Assembly (NCBI GenBank): GCA_002150815.3
Contig: NDFF03000269.1
Span: forward strand, 1 to 19,829
From: Grammothele lineata
Taxonomy: Eukaryota; Basidiomycota; Agaricomycetes; Polyporales; Polyporaceae
DNA length: 19,829 nt
Direction: 5' to 3'
The position numbers were made by a program, and so were the translations under genes. Positions 1 through 9,771 of this stretch are shown here, one piece after another. The notes under the pieces are model-generated. The model worked only from the letters and a program-made list of their open reading frames with translations. It searched no databases and was not told the DNA's origin. Positions within the stretch are counted from its first letter, which is position 1, and every line of letters starts with the position of its first letter.

Positions 1-98
1 GAACGCGGAGAGGTTGGGGGAGAGGAGGAGGATAGCGCGCCCTAGCGCGCCGGCGGGCAGGACGAGGCAAGGGCTGCGCCCGCCGCCGCGCTCGGACT
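1..98. repeat. Left arm of a 98-bp perfect inverted repeat
   Basis: Bases 1-98 are the exact reverse complement of 8582-8679; I aligned the two arms block by block and found no mismatch. The match runs into the window edge, so this arm may extend further left. Inside position 98 identity drops at once, with patchy similarity (for example a shared ACTCGCCT) for about 40 bp. The unit is GC-rich with no convincing reading frame. It is probably a dispersed repeat family present in both orientations, or terminal repeats of a larger element; the sequence does not decide which. Confidence 0.9.
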
Positions 99-2062
99 TC
101 GGAGTGTTGGGCGTTTACTCGCCTCAGGCACTACTTAATTAGTCCTTGCTGCCCACGTGGCACCGGGTGCTTCAGAAGTTGAATCAGAACCGGTGGGTCC
201 GCCCTCACTCAGGCCTCAACTCCACAGTTATTAAGTGGAACATGGAGCACATCTCTGTTACGCCATCTCGTGACTTTTACTGTGACGTAACCACCGCGGA
301 TTTCCGGCGCCTGCCTCGACGCCCCGCCTCCCGCTCTCGACACCGGCAGGTAGTGTACCCGCGTGTGCATAACTAGTTATGGTCGGCCACGGAGACTACC
401 GCGTGTGCGAATCGCAGCTTGTCGACGCGCACGACATGGTCTTGGAGCCAGGGGGCGCGGAGCGGGCCGCAGCACCATCAGCCTCGTGACAGCTAGCATA
501 TGTAGAGTCTAGACCGCGGCCCACGAGCCGGCTCGCGCGAGGTCGCGGAGGCATTGTATCGAAAGCGGCTCGCACTGTGCCAGTTACTTCAGGATCACCG
601 GTATAACAATGCACGCCGCGCGGTGGGCAGACGGAGCAGCGCCCGATGGGAGAGCGAGTGACAGGCGGAAGGCGCAGCTCGCGAGGACCGTGACTCTAGC
701 GCCGAGCAACATGGAACGCGGAGGAGGCCCGTGTGGCTTTGGTCATTGAGTATGACGCGTGACGCCTCCGAACAAACCTCCCAGCTCCCCAAGATGTCCT
801 CGTTCCTTGGTATGTACTGGTCTCGTACCCATCCGTATGATGTCGCACCCCACCACCGCAAGTGTTATCTGCGGTGGTGGGGTGCGAGTACTAACACGGC
901 TGGGGACGAGACCAGTATGTACTTACGTCGCCTCTCGTTCCCATCTGTTCTGGCGCTTTCAAAGATTCGATCCTCAGATCCAGCGACATCCTCGCTTATC
1001 ATACCAGTACACGCTCTCACACCCCTACTCCCCTATTAAGTACGCTTCGGAGCGTGGCGACCGGCTCGTGAGCGCGCTGGCAGTGAGCATTGCGGAACAT
1101 CTGCCAGAGCCGAGACTACGTCTCCCCGATCTGTTCTCCCCTACTGTACGAAAACGAGAATACACACTCGTGGCTAGCACGCACGTGTATCTCGGGTATG
1201 CGCGACACAGCGCGGTTGCCTCCCAGCAAAATCCCCGCGGCCGCCCGTCTGGCCCGAGGCCTGTATGCCGGTAGTTACGTCCGATTGCCACTGGCAATGA
1301 GCCCCACGAGCAAGTTCTCTCTCTCCCCTTGCTCCGGGCAGCTGTCTACCGAATGCCCGCATGCATGACCCTCTCCGGTATATTTACGTACACCAGCACT
1401 GTCTCGCTGTATGTGGGGTGTGATGGCGGGAAAGAGCTTCGCAGACGTCACAAGTGGCCGGAGCGTGCCAAAGCGTATCGGAGCACACTGCTACTCTTGG
1501 GCGATCCAGATGTCTAACGAGGCATTTTGCGACTTAGTCAGCGTAGTGACGTTGTATGTCGATATTAGAATCGCTGGGTAGCTTTGAGGACCGACGCCTA
1601 CGACTCTCTAGCGGTGTGTGACTCAGAGCGACGAACAACTATTATCATGCCGACCAGGTCGGATTCTATCAAACTAATTTGAATCCTGTGCGGGGAAATT
1701 TTCGGGCTGCGTTAATAGGGGCCCCCCTGTTCAGTAGTCGTGAACATGGTGTCTAGCCACCGTAGGTTCACACTTTGCAGCCATGTATATGTGCCAGCTC
1801 CGAGAGTACGTCCCATATTTCCGCAGATCAACGACATGTGGCTCCGCAGTGACGTTCACAATATTCACGGCGTATTCAGGGTAGCATTGGGCACACGCAG
1901 ATTCATCAGTGCACGCATTCCAACCGCATGCCGCAAGCCGACGGCGCACGTTGGACACACGCTTGTTTAGCCTTCAAGTCACATGACTTTCGCCGTGGTC
2001 GGGTTCTTTGTTCTTGAACGCTCTTCGCTCAGTGTCCACCGCTCATAACTCAAAGCCTTTCG
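99..2062. other. Gene-poor stretch, no supported gene
   Basis: Only short frames overlapping on both strands are present, most lacking an ATG, and none joins to another through plausible splice sites. The one clear structure is the hairpin at 810-922. The last 80 bases (about 1980-2062) are pyrimidine-rich and could be the promoter and leader of the gene that starts at 2063. Confidence 0.6.
810..922. repeat. Long imperfect hairpin (fold-back)
   Basis: Two arms of about 50 nt face each other around a 9-nt loop (861-869). The inner 18 bp (843-860 with 870-887) pair perfectly, as do 11 bp near the outer end (816-826 with 906-916). Between them is an imperfect section of 16 against 18 nt that still shares CCCA and CCGT blocks. 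The pairing stops abruptly at both outer ends. It could be a small MITE-like fold-back element, a locus for a hairpin-derived small RNA, or a chance remnant of an inverted duplication. No target-site duplication was identified. Confidence 0.85.
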
Positions 2063-3276
2063 ATGGCGTTGCCACTCACCAGAAAGCAAACGGTTGAGGT
2101 ACGTCTTCCTCATCCACCAAACACTACGTTTTGTTGATTAATATCTTGGATAGGCCGCTCGCTGTGCTCGTCCTCAGGTATGTCGCTTAGTCATATTTCA
2201 GCCGAGGCTGCTTCACAAAGACTACGATAGGATGGTTTATGCCTCACAACCTCCGAGGGTCTCGAAAATCTTAGTAGGCTCCTGCGCCTGAACCTCAATT
2301 ACGGCCTTGTAGTCCATGAGCTGCAGGTTCTGATGCGATCGCCTTTTCCCCTTATGGCTCTACGTCACTGTCTCTCTCTCGTCCCCAACCTCACAGGGCT
2401 CGAGATTAGTCTCTCATCGCGTCAAGACATCTGCCTTCCACCGAACCTTCAGTTCAAAGAACTTAGATTCTTCAAAACGAATTTACCGCATCGTCTCATC
2501 ACGTCTTTCCTCGCTTCCCACGCCACCATAACGGAGCTCTACGTCGCAGCATGCGCCCTCTCAACGGCAGACGAACGCTGTCCATTTACCATGCTGACAT
2601 TAACCAATCTCGACTGCCTTGGTGGACCGTCAACGTGTACCTCTCCTCTGCTGCGCCGGAATATGCTACGAGTGGAGATGACTTTGGACGCAGACGGTAC
2701 TACCCCGACAATTCCCCTCCAGGCCCTGATTCCTCACCGGACAATCAACGTGTACGCCCTTACATTGGAAATTTACACCGACGACTACGATATACTTCAC
2801 ACAATCGCGCTTGCCTTCCCAACTGTGAAGAAACTAAAGCTACTCGAGAGACTTCGGTCACCGGTAAGCTGACATTCGTACTATAGCACTCGCGCTTCAT
2901 CCTTGTTCACTTTCGCATTCTCCAGAGCTCATCCCTTAGAGTTCGTCGAGCCTGGAAGGACACCGACGGCTGGTCGAGTGCATTAAGACTGCTTTCAAGC
3001 CTCCAGGAGGTGCTCCTTCGCACCACGTCCGCATTCGCTCAGCCTGAGGGTCACCTTGACGCAGAGCGCGAGCTATTGATGGCTTGGATTCAAGCACCCC
3101 AGCGTCTCCGCTACACCGCCCGTGAAAACGCTCACCCGACACTCTATCATTTGGGTATCTGGTACAACGCGGGTGACCCCACGAAGGGATGCGTCAGTCA
3201 CTGGTCCAGGCACGCGCAGACGTGGTCAAGATCTACCTTCGTTAAATCCCCGGGACCTCATTACGAGTTTATATAA
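2063..3276 (+). CDS. Leucine-rich F-box/LRR-like protein, four exons
   Basis: Proposed exons are 2063-2098, 2154-2177, 2231-2863 and 2926-3276, giving 347 residues with every intron in phase 0 (55, 53 and 62 nt, all GT-AG). The large third exon has leucine-rich strand/helix repeats such as LVPNLTGLEISL, then a segment around residues 190-200 with TDDYDILHTIALAFP. The last exon ends in the motif HPTLYHLGIWYNAGD followed by SHWSR. This arrangement resembles the large families of F-box-associated leucine-rich proteins in Agaricomycetes, which are thought to be substrate receptors or their decayed relatives. No F-box is visible: only about 20 residues precede the repeats, and the first two tiny exons are the least certain part. 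The 2864-2925 splice is strong because both flanking exons are coding-like and in phase. The family assignment is from remembered similarity, not a search. Confidence 0.7.
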
Positions 3277-4888
3277 TCTCGTCCAGAGAGTTTCAAGGAC
3301 AAGAGGCATAGCTTTACGCACGCTCGATGCAGTATCTGGCAGGCTTGAGCGAAGATAATTCACTTTCCCAACACTTTCTCCCGGCGCGAGGAGGTGGGTC
3401 ACGGCGCCGCAGGGGTATTCCGTGGCCATATAGGTTTCCTGGATGTACAAGTCATGCTCGTATGTTGTATAGAGAATGATGACGCATTGCGAAGGGTTTC
3501 TCACCGATTCATGTCGCCTTGTATGCCGTTCGGAGGGCCTCATCCGAGGGGAAAACCTTTCTGGCAACACTGGACGGACCAGCGCGCCCTATCAAAGCCA
3601 AGCTACCGAAAGAGCTGGGAAGGTGACATTCTTGAGTCTCAGAGTTGGCAGTTCTGATGCCGTACCGTATCTGCGAACCTTTGCCCACCACGACGTCAGA
3701 CCTGGGCTCTGGCACTACGGGGTGAATCGACCCGTAACATGAGGAACAGCCTGTAGGTGTATAGACTGAGCGCGGCGGTAATAAACTGATATACTGGGTG
3801 CGGACGTGAGATCGTTGAGCGTGTGGTCGCGGGCAACTTGTTGCCCACGCCCGGGATGGGGCGCTTATCCTTCGAGCGCGCCGCCGCCGCCACTGCCAGT
3901 AGCCCGCGCCGCAGTCGCCGTGTCTCACCCAAGTCTTGCCATCGACCGCCCGCGCAGCCGCGCCCCGCACGGTTCCCGTCTCCGATTGCGCGCGAACCTA
4001 ACCCGTGTAGTTGTACTAGTGACAGTTTCATGTTGGTATTCTATTAACATGATAGCAGTTCGTGCCTATTTCCAGCAACCCTCAACGCGAGCGCGTCAAA
4101 TAACCTGAGGGTGCTGTGTGCAGGCGGCAGCGAGCGATACCCCCGACATCCGGCCCGCGGATCGCGAGTACGCTTCATACGCGTCCGGCTCTGAGATACG
4201 CCCGATAGTGGTACTCGGCCGAGCGTGGCGCGAGCGGGAGTACGAGGCACCGTGCAGACACATGTCGCGCGCGACCACGGGCGACCGGGTACGACGCGCT
4301 TGTAGGTAGATCGTCGCATCGGGGTCAGTGGTGGTCCGCGCCAGGCTATGGGAGGCGAAGTCGGGAGTGATTGAGGTGGGAGCAAGGGAGAAATTCGCGC
4401 AGATGCAAGCGAATAGGCACGATTATCGAGGTCGCGCGTCGGTCAATCGCGAGAGTGACGGTAGGAGTGCGTCGAGTACATCTCATGCCATTTCGAGTCA
4501 CGTAGCGCGTGCGCGCGAGGCTCGGCGCCCCTTATCGCTGGTGGCCGGACATAGTCCGCTGGCGCGCTTATACAGTCTTCCGCATGCCGCACGGCCGCAC
4601 GTCCGGCTTTGTTCTGGCCGGAGGCGGATGCATCCGGACTCCCATAGCAGGTATGTCTACGAGCGGTCTCGGTGAGGATGCACAGCCCTTAATGAGGCTG
4701 CTCCAGGTGACTGCGCGCGGCGACTGGCAATGGCAAGGGCAAGGGCGCGCGAGTTATGATTGCATTATGCACGTACTGCCTAAGTTCGCGCGCCCTCGTC
4801 TCCTCGATACTCTGGCGCCACCGACGTCCGCAAAACATGCACTGGCACGTACTATGTCTCGCTATCAATTTGAAGTTTACCACACAAG
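3277..4888. other. Intergenic region without a supported gene
   Basis: Overlapping frames of 60-150 codons occur on both strands, but they are arginine- and proline-rich, conflict with each other and show no consistent splice pattern. The middle part (about 3800-4800) is GC-rich with runs of GCC and GCG, which by itself produces chance open frames. The promoter of the gene beginning at 4889 should lie at the right end. Confidence 0.5.
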
Positions 4889-6700
4889 ATGTCCCGCGTT
4901 GTATTTGATGGTATGCCGCGCGTTTTTGTTGCTTTCACTCCTACTCGTGAGTGCAATTGCCAGGGCATCCGCCCGTCAGTGGCCGACCTCCCATGCAGCG
5001 CTACGGACGCAGTCGTTCTTTTACCCCGGTATGTTGATTTCACTTTAAGTGAGCTATAGTGCAAGGTTGCTAATGTTGTTCATATTGGGCTTGTGCTCCA
5101 GCCGATTCGAGGACGAGCACGCGCTCCACCCTCGTCTGCGCCGAGTCCGCATGGTCGAGTACCCCAACAACGCCGGGCCGAGGGGAAACGCGCTGGACTG
5201 CCTGAGCATCATGAAAAGTACCTCGTGCCCTCCATGCCATTAGAGGATGTCGCTCCTGCTGTGTTGTCTGGGCCTGTTCATGAGCCCTGAGCCCTGTAAA
5301 CATGGGGCCTCGTTGTTGCTGCGCCAGAATAAAGGCATCGCGAGCGTTCTGGGCGCCAGTACAACCTCGATTACTGCCCTTCCTTTCTCCATGTTGCCTT
5401 CCACTGACTCTCTTCCCGTTCTTGATCTCAACACCTTGATGCTTACCGACGTATCTACAGTAGATCTTGAGAGTAATCCGGCAGACGACTTCGCGCCTTT
5501 GCCCCATTCTTCAGATACAGACATCGGAAATGCCTTAGCATCGGAAGATTTAGGCACCAGTGGCGCGCAGGAGAAGTGAGTCCGCATTCCATCCCTTGAT
5601 TGATTAGCGTTAACAAGGTCATTCAGCGGTCTTGACGAATGGGCTGGCATAGATTTGCACGCTATGCTCTCGGATGAGCTCGACGTGCTGAACGCGCAAA
5701 GCGAATGCTTGTTGAGAACGGTCATCAAATTAGTCCGCTCTGATGTGAGTTTCCCCGGATTGGTATAACCAAAACACATATGTAGGGCTTTAGTGACTCT
5801 AAAACGTCAGAACCTTGAGGGTACTCCGAATCACGACGCCCTGTACGAACGTATATTTCAGCAAATAACACGCGTTGAGGCCCATGTTCGAGCATCTGAG
5901 AATGTACTTTGTAGTTACAATGGTACGCTTGAACACTGATTCATCAAGAGCTCGCTGACCTTGAGCCCACAGCGAACTTAGCAGGTGTAGGACGGCAGGT
6001 TCGAAGGAAGGAGTGTACATTAGCGGTCGCATCTCTGCGTGCCAGAATAGGCAAATTCTCGACGGGCATACCTTCAAGAACGTCAGCCACCGATTGGACG
6101 CGCAAAACCGCACACGACAAAAATGGCACGAGTGCTGGAACCAAACATTCGCGTCCGCCGTCCCCACGCCAGGAATCGCTTGCGTCAGGTGGAAATACAG
6201 CTCGCCGCGCAACCGACGACACTGTCGCCGCACTAGGAGATGAAGTGACTTCGCCCCGCATATCGACAGGAATTCCATCAGTGAAGGCGAGGCAGCATCT
6301 TGGAGCGGGTAGCCTACCGCTGACGACCCCTTATTTTTCAGGCTTTTAGAACACTTGAGAGACACCGTCAGAGACTGTTGTACCTCATGATATTTGTGTT
6401 CTTTATTGCTTCTGCGTCGTATCTCTGCACCTTCTGGACGTCGTTGTCGCTTACTCAAGACGGGCCAGCAGCGGCGGTTGTAGGTCAAGATACTTGGCAC
6501 AAGGCACGCTCTCAGGTCCATATCCAACCCGTCATATTTTTATGAAGGAAATCCATAACCGGAATAGGGGTGTACAGTTCCGACGTTCTGATCAACAGGA
6601 CTCAGCTGAGGGATACGGATATCGTCGTGTGGGACGATGGGGGCACTGGAACGAAGACGAAGTGTTTGAGCTGGTTAGGAAGATAGAAACCATGTATTGA
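4889..6700 (+). CDS. Unrecognised single-pass membrane protein with helical region, nine exons
   Basis: Exons inferred: 4889-4910, 4964-5028, 5102-5260, 5328-5575, 5627-5744, 5811-5922, 5973-6280, 6342-6515 and 6578-6700. They join in frame to about 442 residues, with introns of 50-73 nt. The order is: a basic, Pro/Arg-rich N-terminus (about 1-80); an acidic Ser/Thr/Asp-rich stretch (about 90-165); a helix-forming, probably coiled-coil region (about 173-262, including LSDELDVLNAQSECLLRTV and YERIFQQITRVEAHVRA); a disordered basic Ser/Thr-rich stretch (about 265-340); one membrane segment (about 356-376, LLYLMIFVFFIASASYLC); and a charged tail of about 65 residues. Two junctions are weak: the donor of exon 3 (5261 or 5276) and the donor at 6516 (GTCCAT). 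If the latter is not used, the protein ends at 6545. I do not recognise the family. The topology resembles nuclear-envelope or ER tethers, but no named domain is visible. Confidence 0.62.
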
Positions 6701-8256
6701 ATGTATTCTCAAAAATTATCGATTGCGCTGCAGTTACCGTGGGGTTTACTCTCACGTTCGATGTCCTATCAACCTGAGTGTGTGACTCTGACTCCAGCCG
6801 AGGCACGCTTGATATGCAACGGTTTGTTTCGGTGCGGCCTGGGACCTTGGTATGTCAATTCTCTGTGCTACAAGTTGGGGACACTCGACGGCTATGCAAC
6901 CAGTCCAATAATCCACTGTCCGTGTTTATCTTGCTATGCTATGTCCCACATTTCACTATGTTCCACTTCAAGTGAGGGGCAGCGAGGGGCCTGAGGATTT
7001 GCATTGAATGCAAGTTCGCGCGGCGGTGGTACTAGTAGTATGTGAGCACGAGCGTCCATCAAGCCCGGGACGTCCAACGGCGTACTCGGCTTCATTCCCG
7101 CCACGGACAGTCGCTCGTGAGGACAAGTATTAGTGTCGCTGCGAACGGCAGAAAAATGAACTCAAAGGCTATAGGAGATAAATACATAGATGACCATTTG
7201 ACAAGCGGCTCGTAGCAGGGCGCAAAACAAGACGCACAGGGACGAACAAAAATTGACGATGTGCATGGTACGCGACCACCACGTGCAGCCTATATACACC
7301 GTGACCCGCGCTCTCAACTGTGACCGCGACCGGAGTCCTCCCCCTCATCCTCGCTAACGTGACTAGTACCGCCGTGCACTAAACCAACCGCGACCCGGGC
7401 GACCTCAGGCTCCTGACCGTGACGCCGTCTGTTTGCGGCCTCAACGGCCACTGCGCACGATAAAAAACGCTCAAAACGGATCAAGCCCACTGCATCTAGA
7501 TAGGCTCCTAGGCCTAATGCTGCGCAGCGACCGTCCGCATTCACGTCTTCCCGACTCGACCTAGGGTATGATACCGTGATGGACTGCTTGGAACCTCCGG
7601 CGCACGGGGCGCACGCCACTTTGAGGCTCCGCAGACTTCGTCCTCGCTCGCGTACTCCCGTCGCGTATCCTCAATACGTATATCGTTATTTCTATGGATT
7701 CCTCTTTACTTGCAGTGTCCCCTACATTGGTCTACTGGTATACGACGTACGTTCCCGTCCCGGGTCCCCTAGTACTTAGCCACGCGAGTCGGCGTACACG
7801 CGCACCGACTATCCAGCACAGCCAACTTCGCACTCCCTCTTGCCACATCTGTCCTCCTTCCTCCCTCATCCCCTGTGTGCTCTATTCTCGCCTTCCTCGC
7901 GATTTTCTTACGTTTCATCTATCTTCTTCTGCATCTGTCGGTGTCCAACTCTCGCTCGTCTCGATGTAATCACGGTTGCATTCTGCCACCCCGTATATCA
8001 GCTTATCGTGTCTCACGCTCGCTTTAGTCTTGCCTTGCTTCGCTGCTCGACTTCCCGCTGCACAAGCTCGGCGAGCTCGCGAGGTCTAGCGCTCCCTCGC
8101 ACTCCCGTCAGCCTAGCTGGGCTGACGTTACATCATCGTTCAACTAGTAACTCGCGCGAGATTGCTGGGAAGGGCATGGATGCTAAAACTTCGGTTTGAA
8201 AATGCCTGGAGAGGGGTCAGGTTGAAATACTTCTTGATAGTCGCATCATTGGACGG
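6701..8256. other. Region without a supported gene
   Basis: A frame at 6701-6994 follows the previous gene's stop directly, but its cysteine-rich, low-complexity reading is not convincing. About 7780-7970 is strongly CT-rich, as fungal promoter or leader sequence often is. An ATG at 7694 opens a 91-codon frame through this tract that looks like a by-product of the pyrimidine bias. A 22-bp near-palindrome lies at about 8107-8128 (arms CGTCAGCC and GGCTGACG). Confidence 0.5.
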
Positions 8257-8445
8257 ATGGCAGATAACGTTGACACACCATGTTCTGAAAGTTCCGCGCC
8301 ATCACCGAGGTCCGATGGTGCATCCGGGCTGGAGCCTCAGGGACATAGTCTGCACACGGAGATTGAACAGTTGGAGCGTCGGCCTCAAAGCCAGAGACAG
8401 GTGGACCATGACAACGGTCTCTTGATTGCGGTGCAAGAATACTAG
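8257..8445 (+). CDS. Possible small protein of 62 residues
   Basis: A frame with a true ATG begins MADNVDTPCSESSAPSPRS and ends LLIAVQEY. The N-terminal half is Ser/Pro-rich; the second half could form a polar helix (HTEIEQLERRPQSQRQ). The composition looks more like protein than the surrounding frames, but no intron, domain or homologue is recognised. It ends within about 15 bp of the start of the repeat-rich segment at 8460, so it may be the 5' remnant of a longer gene cut by that segment. A chance frame is also possible. Confidence 0.3.
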   Translation: MADNVDTPCSESSAPSPRSDGASGLEPQGHSLHTEIEQLERRPQSQRQVDHDNGLLIAVQEY

Positions 8446-8581
8446 AGCTTCTAAAAAGCTGTCTCATTCGCATGTACTTGTGTGCGCTGCTTACCGCGTC
8501 CCGCCTTGCGGGCTCTGCGGCCCGGCCGCTGCGACGTAAAATGCTCAGGCGAGTTTGGGCGCCTGATACGTCAGGCGTCGG

Positions 8582-8679
8582 AGTCCGAGCGCGGCGGCGG
8601 GCGCAGCCCTTGCCTCGTCCTGCCCGCCGGCGCGCTAGGGCGCGCTATCCTCCTCCTCTCCCCCAACCTCTCCGCGTTC
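8582..8679. repeat. Right arm of the 98-bp perfect inverted repeat
   Basis: Exact reverse complement of bases 1-98. On this strand it contains the C-rich series CCTCCTCCTCTCCCCC and a GCGCGCTAGGGCGCGC near-palindrome. It sits at the left end of a GC/CT-rich block that also contains the 12-bp tandem repeat and the (CCCCT)n tract, so the repeat unit may be part of a longer element reaching toward 9771. Confidence 0.9.
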
Positions 8680-8940
8680 TACCTATTCGCATTCTACCCC
8701 TCCTCCGGATGCTGAGGGGCGGCTCTCGGTGCGGCATACGTGGCCGGATGGGCGGTGCTCTGGGCCCCCCCGGATGGCTTCATGCTCGCGCTGCAGCCCG
8801 CTGCCATCCCTCCGCAACTCGTCCTGGGCGACTCGTCGTCGTCCCGGGCCTCCTGGCGAGCGTCGTGGCCGAGATGGGGGGCGTAGGCATTGCGTCCCCC
8901 GGAAAGCTACACGCGTGCTAGGAGGAGGGCTGCCGTCCGC

Positions 8941-8984
8941 TCCTCCGCGCTCTCCTCCGCGCTCTCCTCCGCGCTCTCCTCTCC
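8941..8984. repeat. 12-bp tandem repeat, about 3.6 copies
   Basis: The unit TCCTCCGCGCTC occurs three times exactly (8941-8952, 8953-8964, 8965-8976) and then partially. Because the period is a multiple of three, it keeps frame and would read as repeated Ser-Ser-Ala-Leu, but the frame around it has no other coding support. Confidence 0.9.
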
Positions 8985-9075
8985 GTCTCCCTCCCAGCCT
9001 CCGGCCTCCAACCTCTCGATCTCCGACCCGTACCTCCCGGCCTCCACTTTACATCTCTTTCGGCTTACAAGCATT

Positions 9076-9771
9076 ATGGCCGATGCCCGTCCTCTCATCC
9101 TCCCCAACGGTACGTATGTCCATCTAGCCCACGCCCCGTCTCGCGTTGACTTGTGGCGATCACGCAGGCGAGGATGTGGCCGATCGTACGGTGCGGTGTC
9201 CCGCTGCAAGTCATCCACAAGCTCCCCTCCCCTCCCCTCCCCTCCCCTCCCCTCCTCCCGGACGTTTCCGTCGAATCTCCTGTCTGGCATCGCGTTTTCA
9301 AGCGGCCAGTTTCGACCGGTCTCCGGTGTCCACCCTGGTCCTCCGACGCCCAAGCTTCGGGATTCAAGCTCCAGTCCCGGTCACGGCCTCCTCCACGCCC
9401 CTCCTTCCCCCCACTGCGGCAGAGTAGTTACTCGCCGTAGCCACCCCCGTCTCCCCTCGCCCCCCTCGGCGCCGTCTCGATGGACATCGACGTTCTACCA
9501 GGTCCACATTTGCCATGCAGTCGTCTGTCCCCTCAAGAGTCCATGATGATTTTTTCCGACGATCAGGAGAGCGTGACGACGTGCCCGTGAGCTTGGAGAT
9601 TGAGCTCCGGTCGCGGGCGCCGAGCGCATCGTAGAGTGGGAGATGGTTGTGTCAGGTCCCCTTTCTCCTCCCGATGACGTCGCCGCCGCTTTTTCCATGT
9701 ATGCTCACGTACGCGTTGACACGTCTTTATCCCCTTGCCCCTTGCGTTACCATCGTAGAGTGGTAGAGTGA
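9076..9771 (+). pseudogene. Degenerate proline-rich coding region with frame hops
   Basis: A first exon of 34 nt (9076-9109, starting MADARPLILPNG) joins through a good 58-nt intron (9110-9167) to an exon reading GEDVADR. After that the protein-like sequence moves between frames: YGAVSRCK in frame 1, VSTGLRCPPWSSDAQ in frame 3, PVPVTASSTPLLPPTAAE in frame 2, MDIDVLPGPHLP (9480) back in frame 3 after an in-frame TAG (9438), then ERIVEWEMVVSGPLSPPDD to a stop at 9769-9771. The pattern suggests a once-coding Pro/Ser-rich gene with several small indels and one nonsense change, perhaps started by slippage in the (CCCCT)n tract. I do not recognise the family with certainty. A 13-bp direct repeat, CATCGTAGAGTGG, lies at 9627-9639 and 9751-9763. 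Sequencing errors or further introns could explain some of the hops. Confidence 0.45.
9224..9252 (-). repeat. (CCCCT)n microsatellite; minus-strand G-quadruplex candidate
   Basis: Six runs of four C separated by single T occur on the plus strand. The minus strand is therefore six GGGG runs with one-base A loops, the ideal pattern for a very stable parallel G-quadruplex. The 5-bp period means any change in copy number shifts the reading frame of the degenerate coding region that contains it. Confidence 0.9.

Noticed and set aside
3509..3970. 153-codon minus-strand frame
   Set aside because: Arg-rich, GC-biased, overlaps frames on the other strand, and no splice partner or recognisable domain was found.
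5240..5779. 179-codon minus-strand open frame
   Set aside because: Antisense to exons 4 and 5 of the nine-exon gene. The plus-strand exons join in frame through standard introns, so this is a shadow.
5745..5818. Frameshift between exons 5 and 6 of the nine-exon gene
   Set aside because: At first the acceptors at 5785 and 5793 gave the wrong frame. Using the CAG at 5808-5810 gives a 66-nt intron and restores the frame, so no frameshift is needed.
5799..6527. 242-codon minus-strand open frame
   Set aside because: It lies antisense to four plus-strand exons with good splice sites and a membrane segment; its cysteine-rich reading has no structure and its length follows from the codon bias of the opposite strand.
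7314..7619. 101-codon minus-strand frame
   Set aside because: No start context, domain or splice partner; the region is best left unannotated.
8907..9353. 148-codon minus-strand frame rich in Glu, Gly and Arg
   Set aside because: It is the translation of the tandem repeats and the (CCCCT)n tract read backwards; low complexity only.
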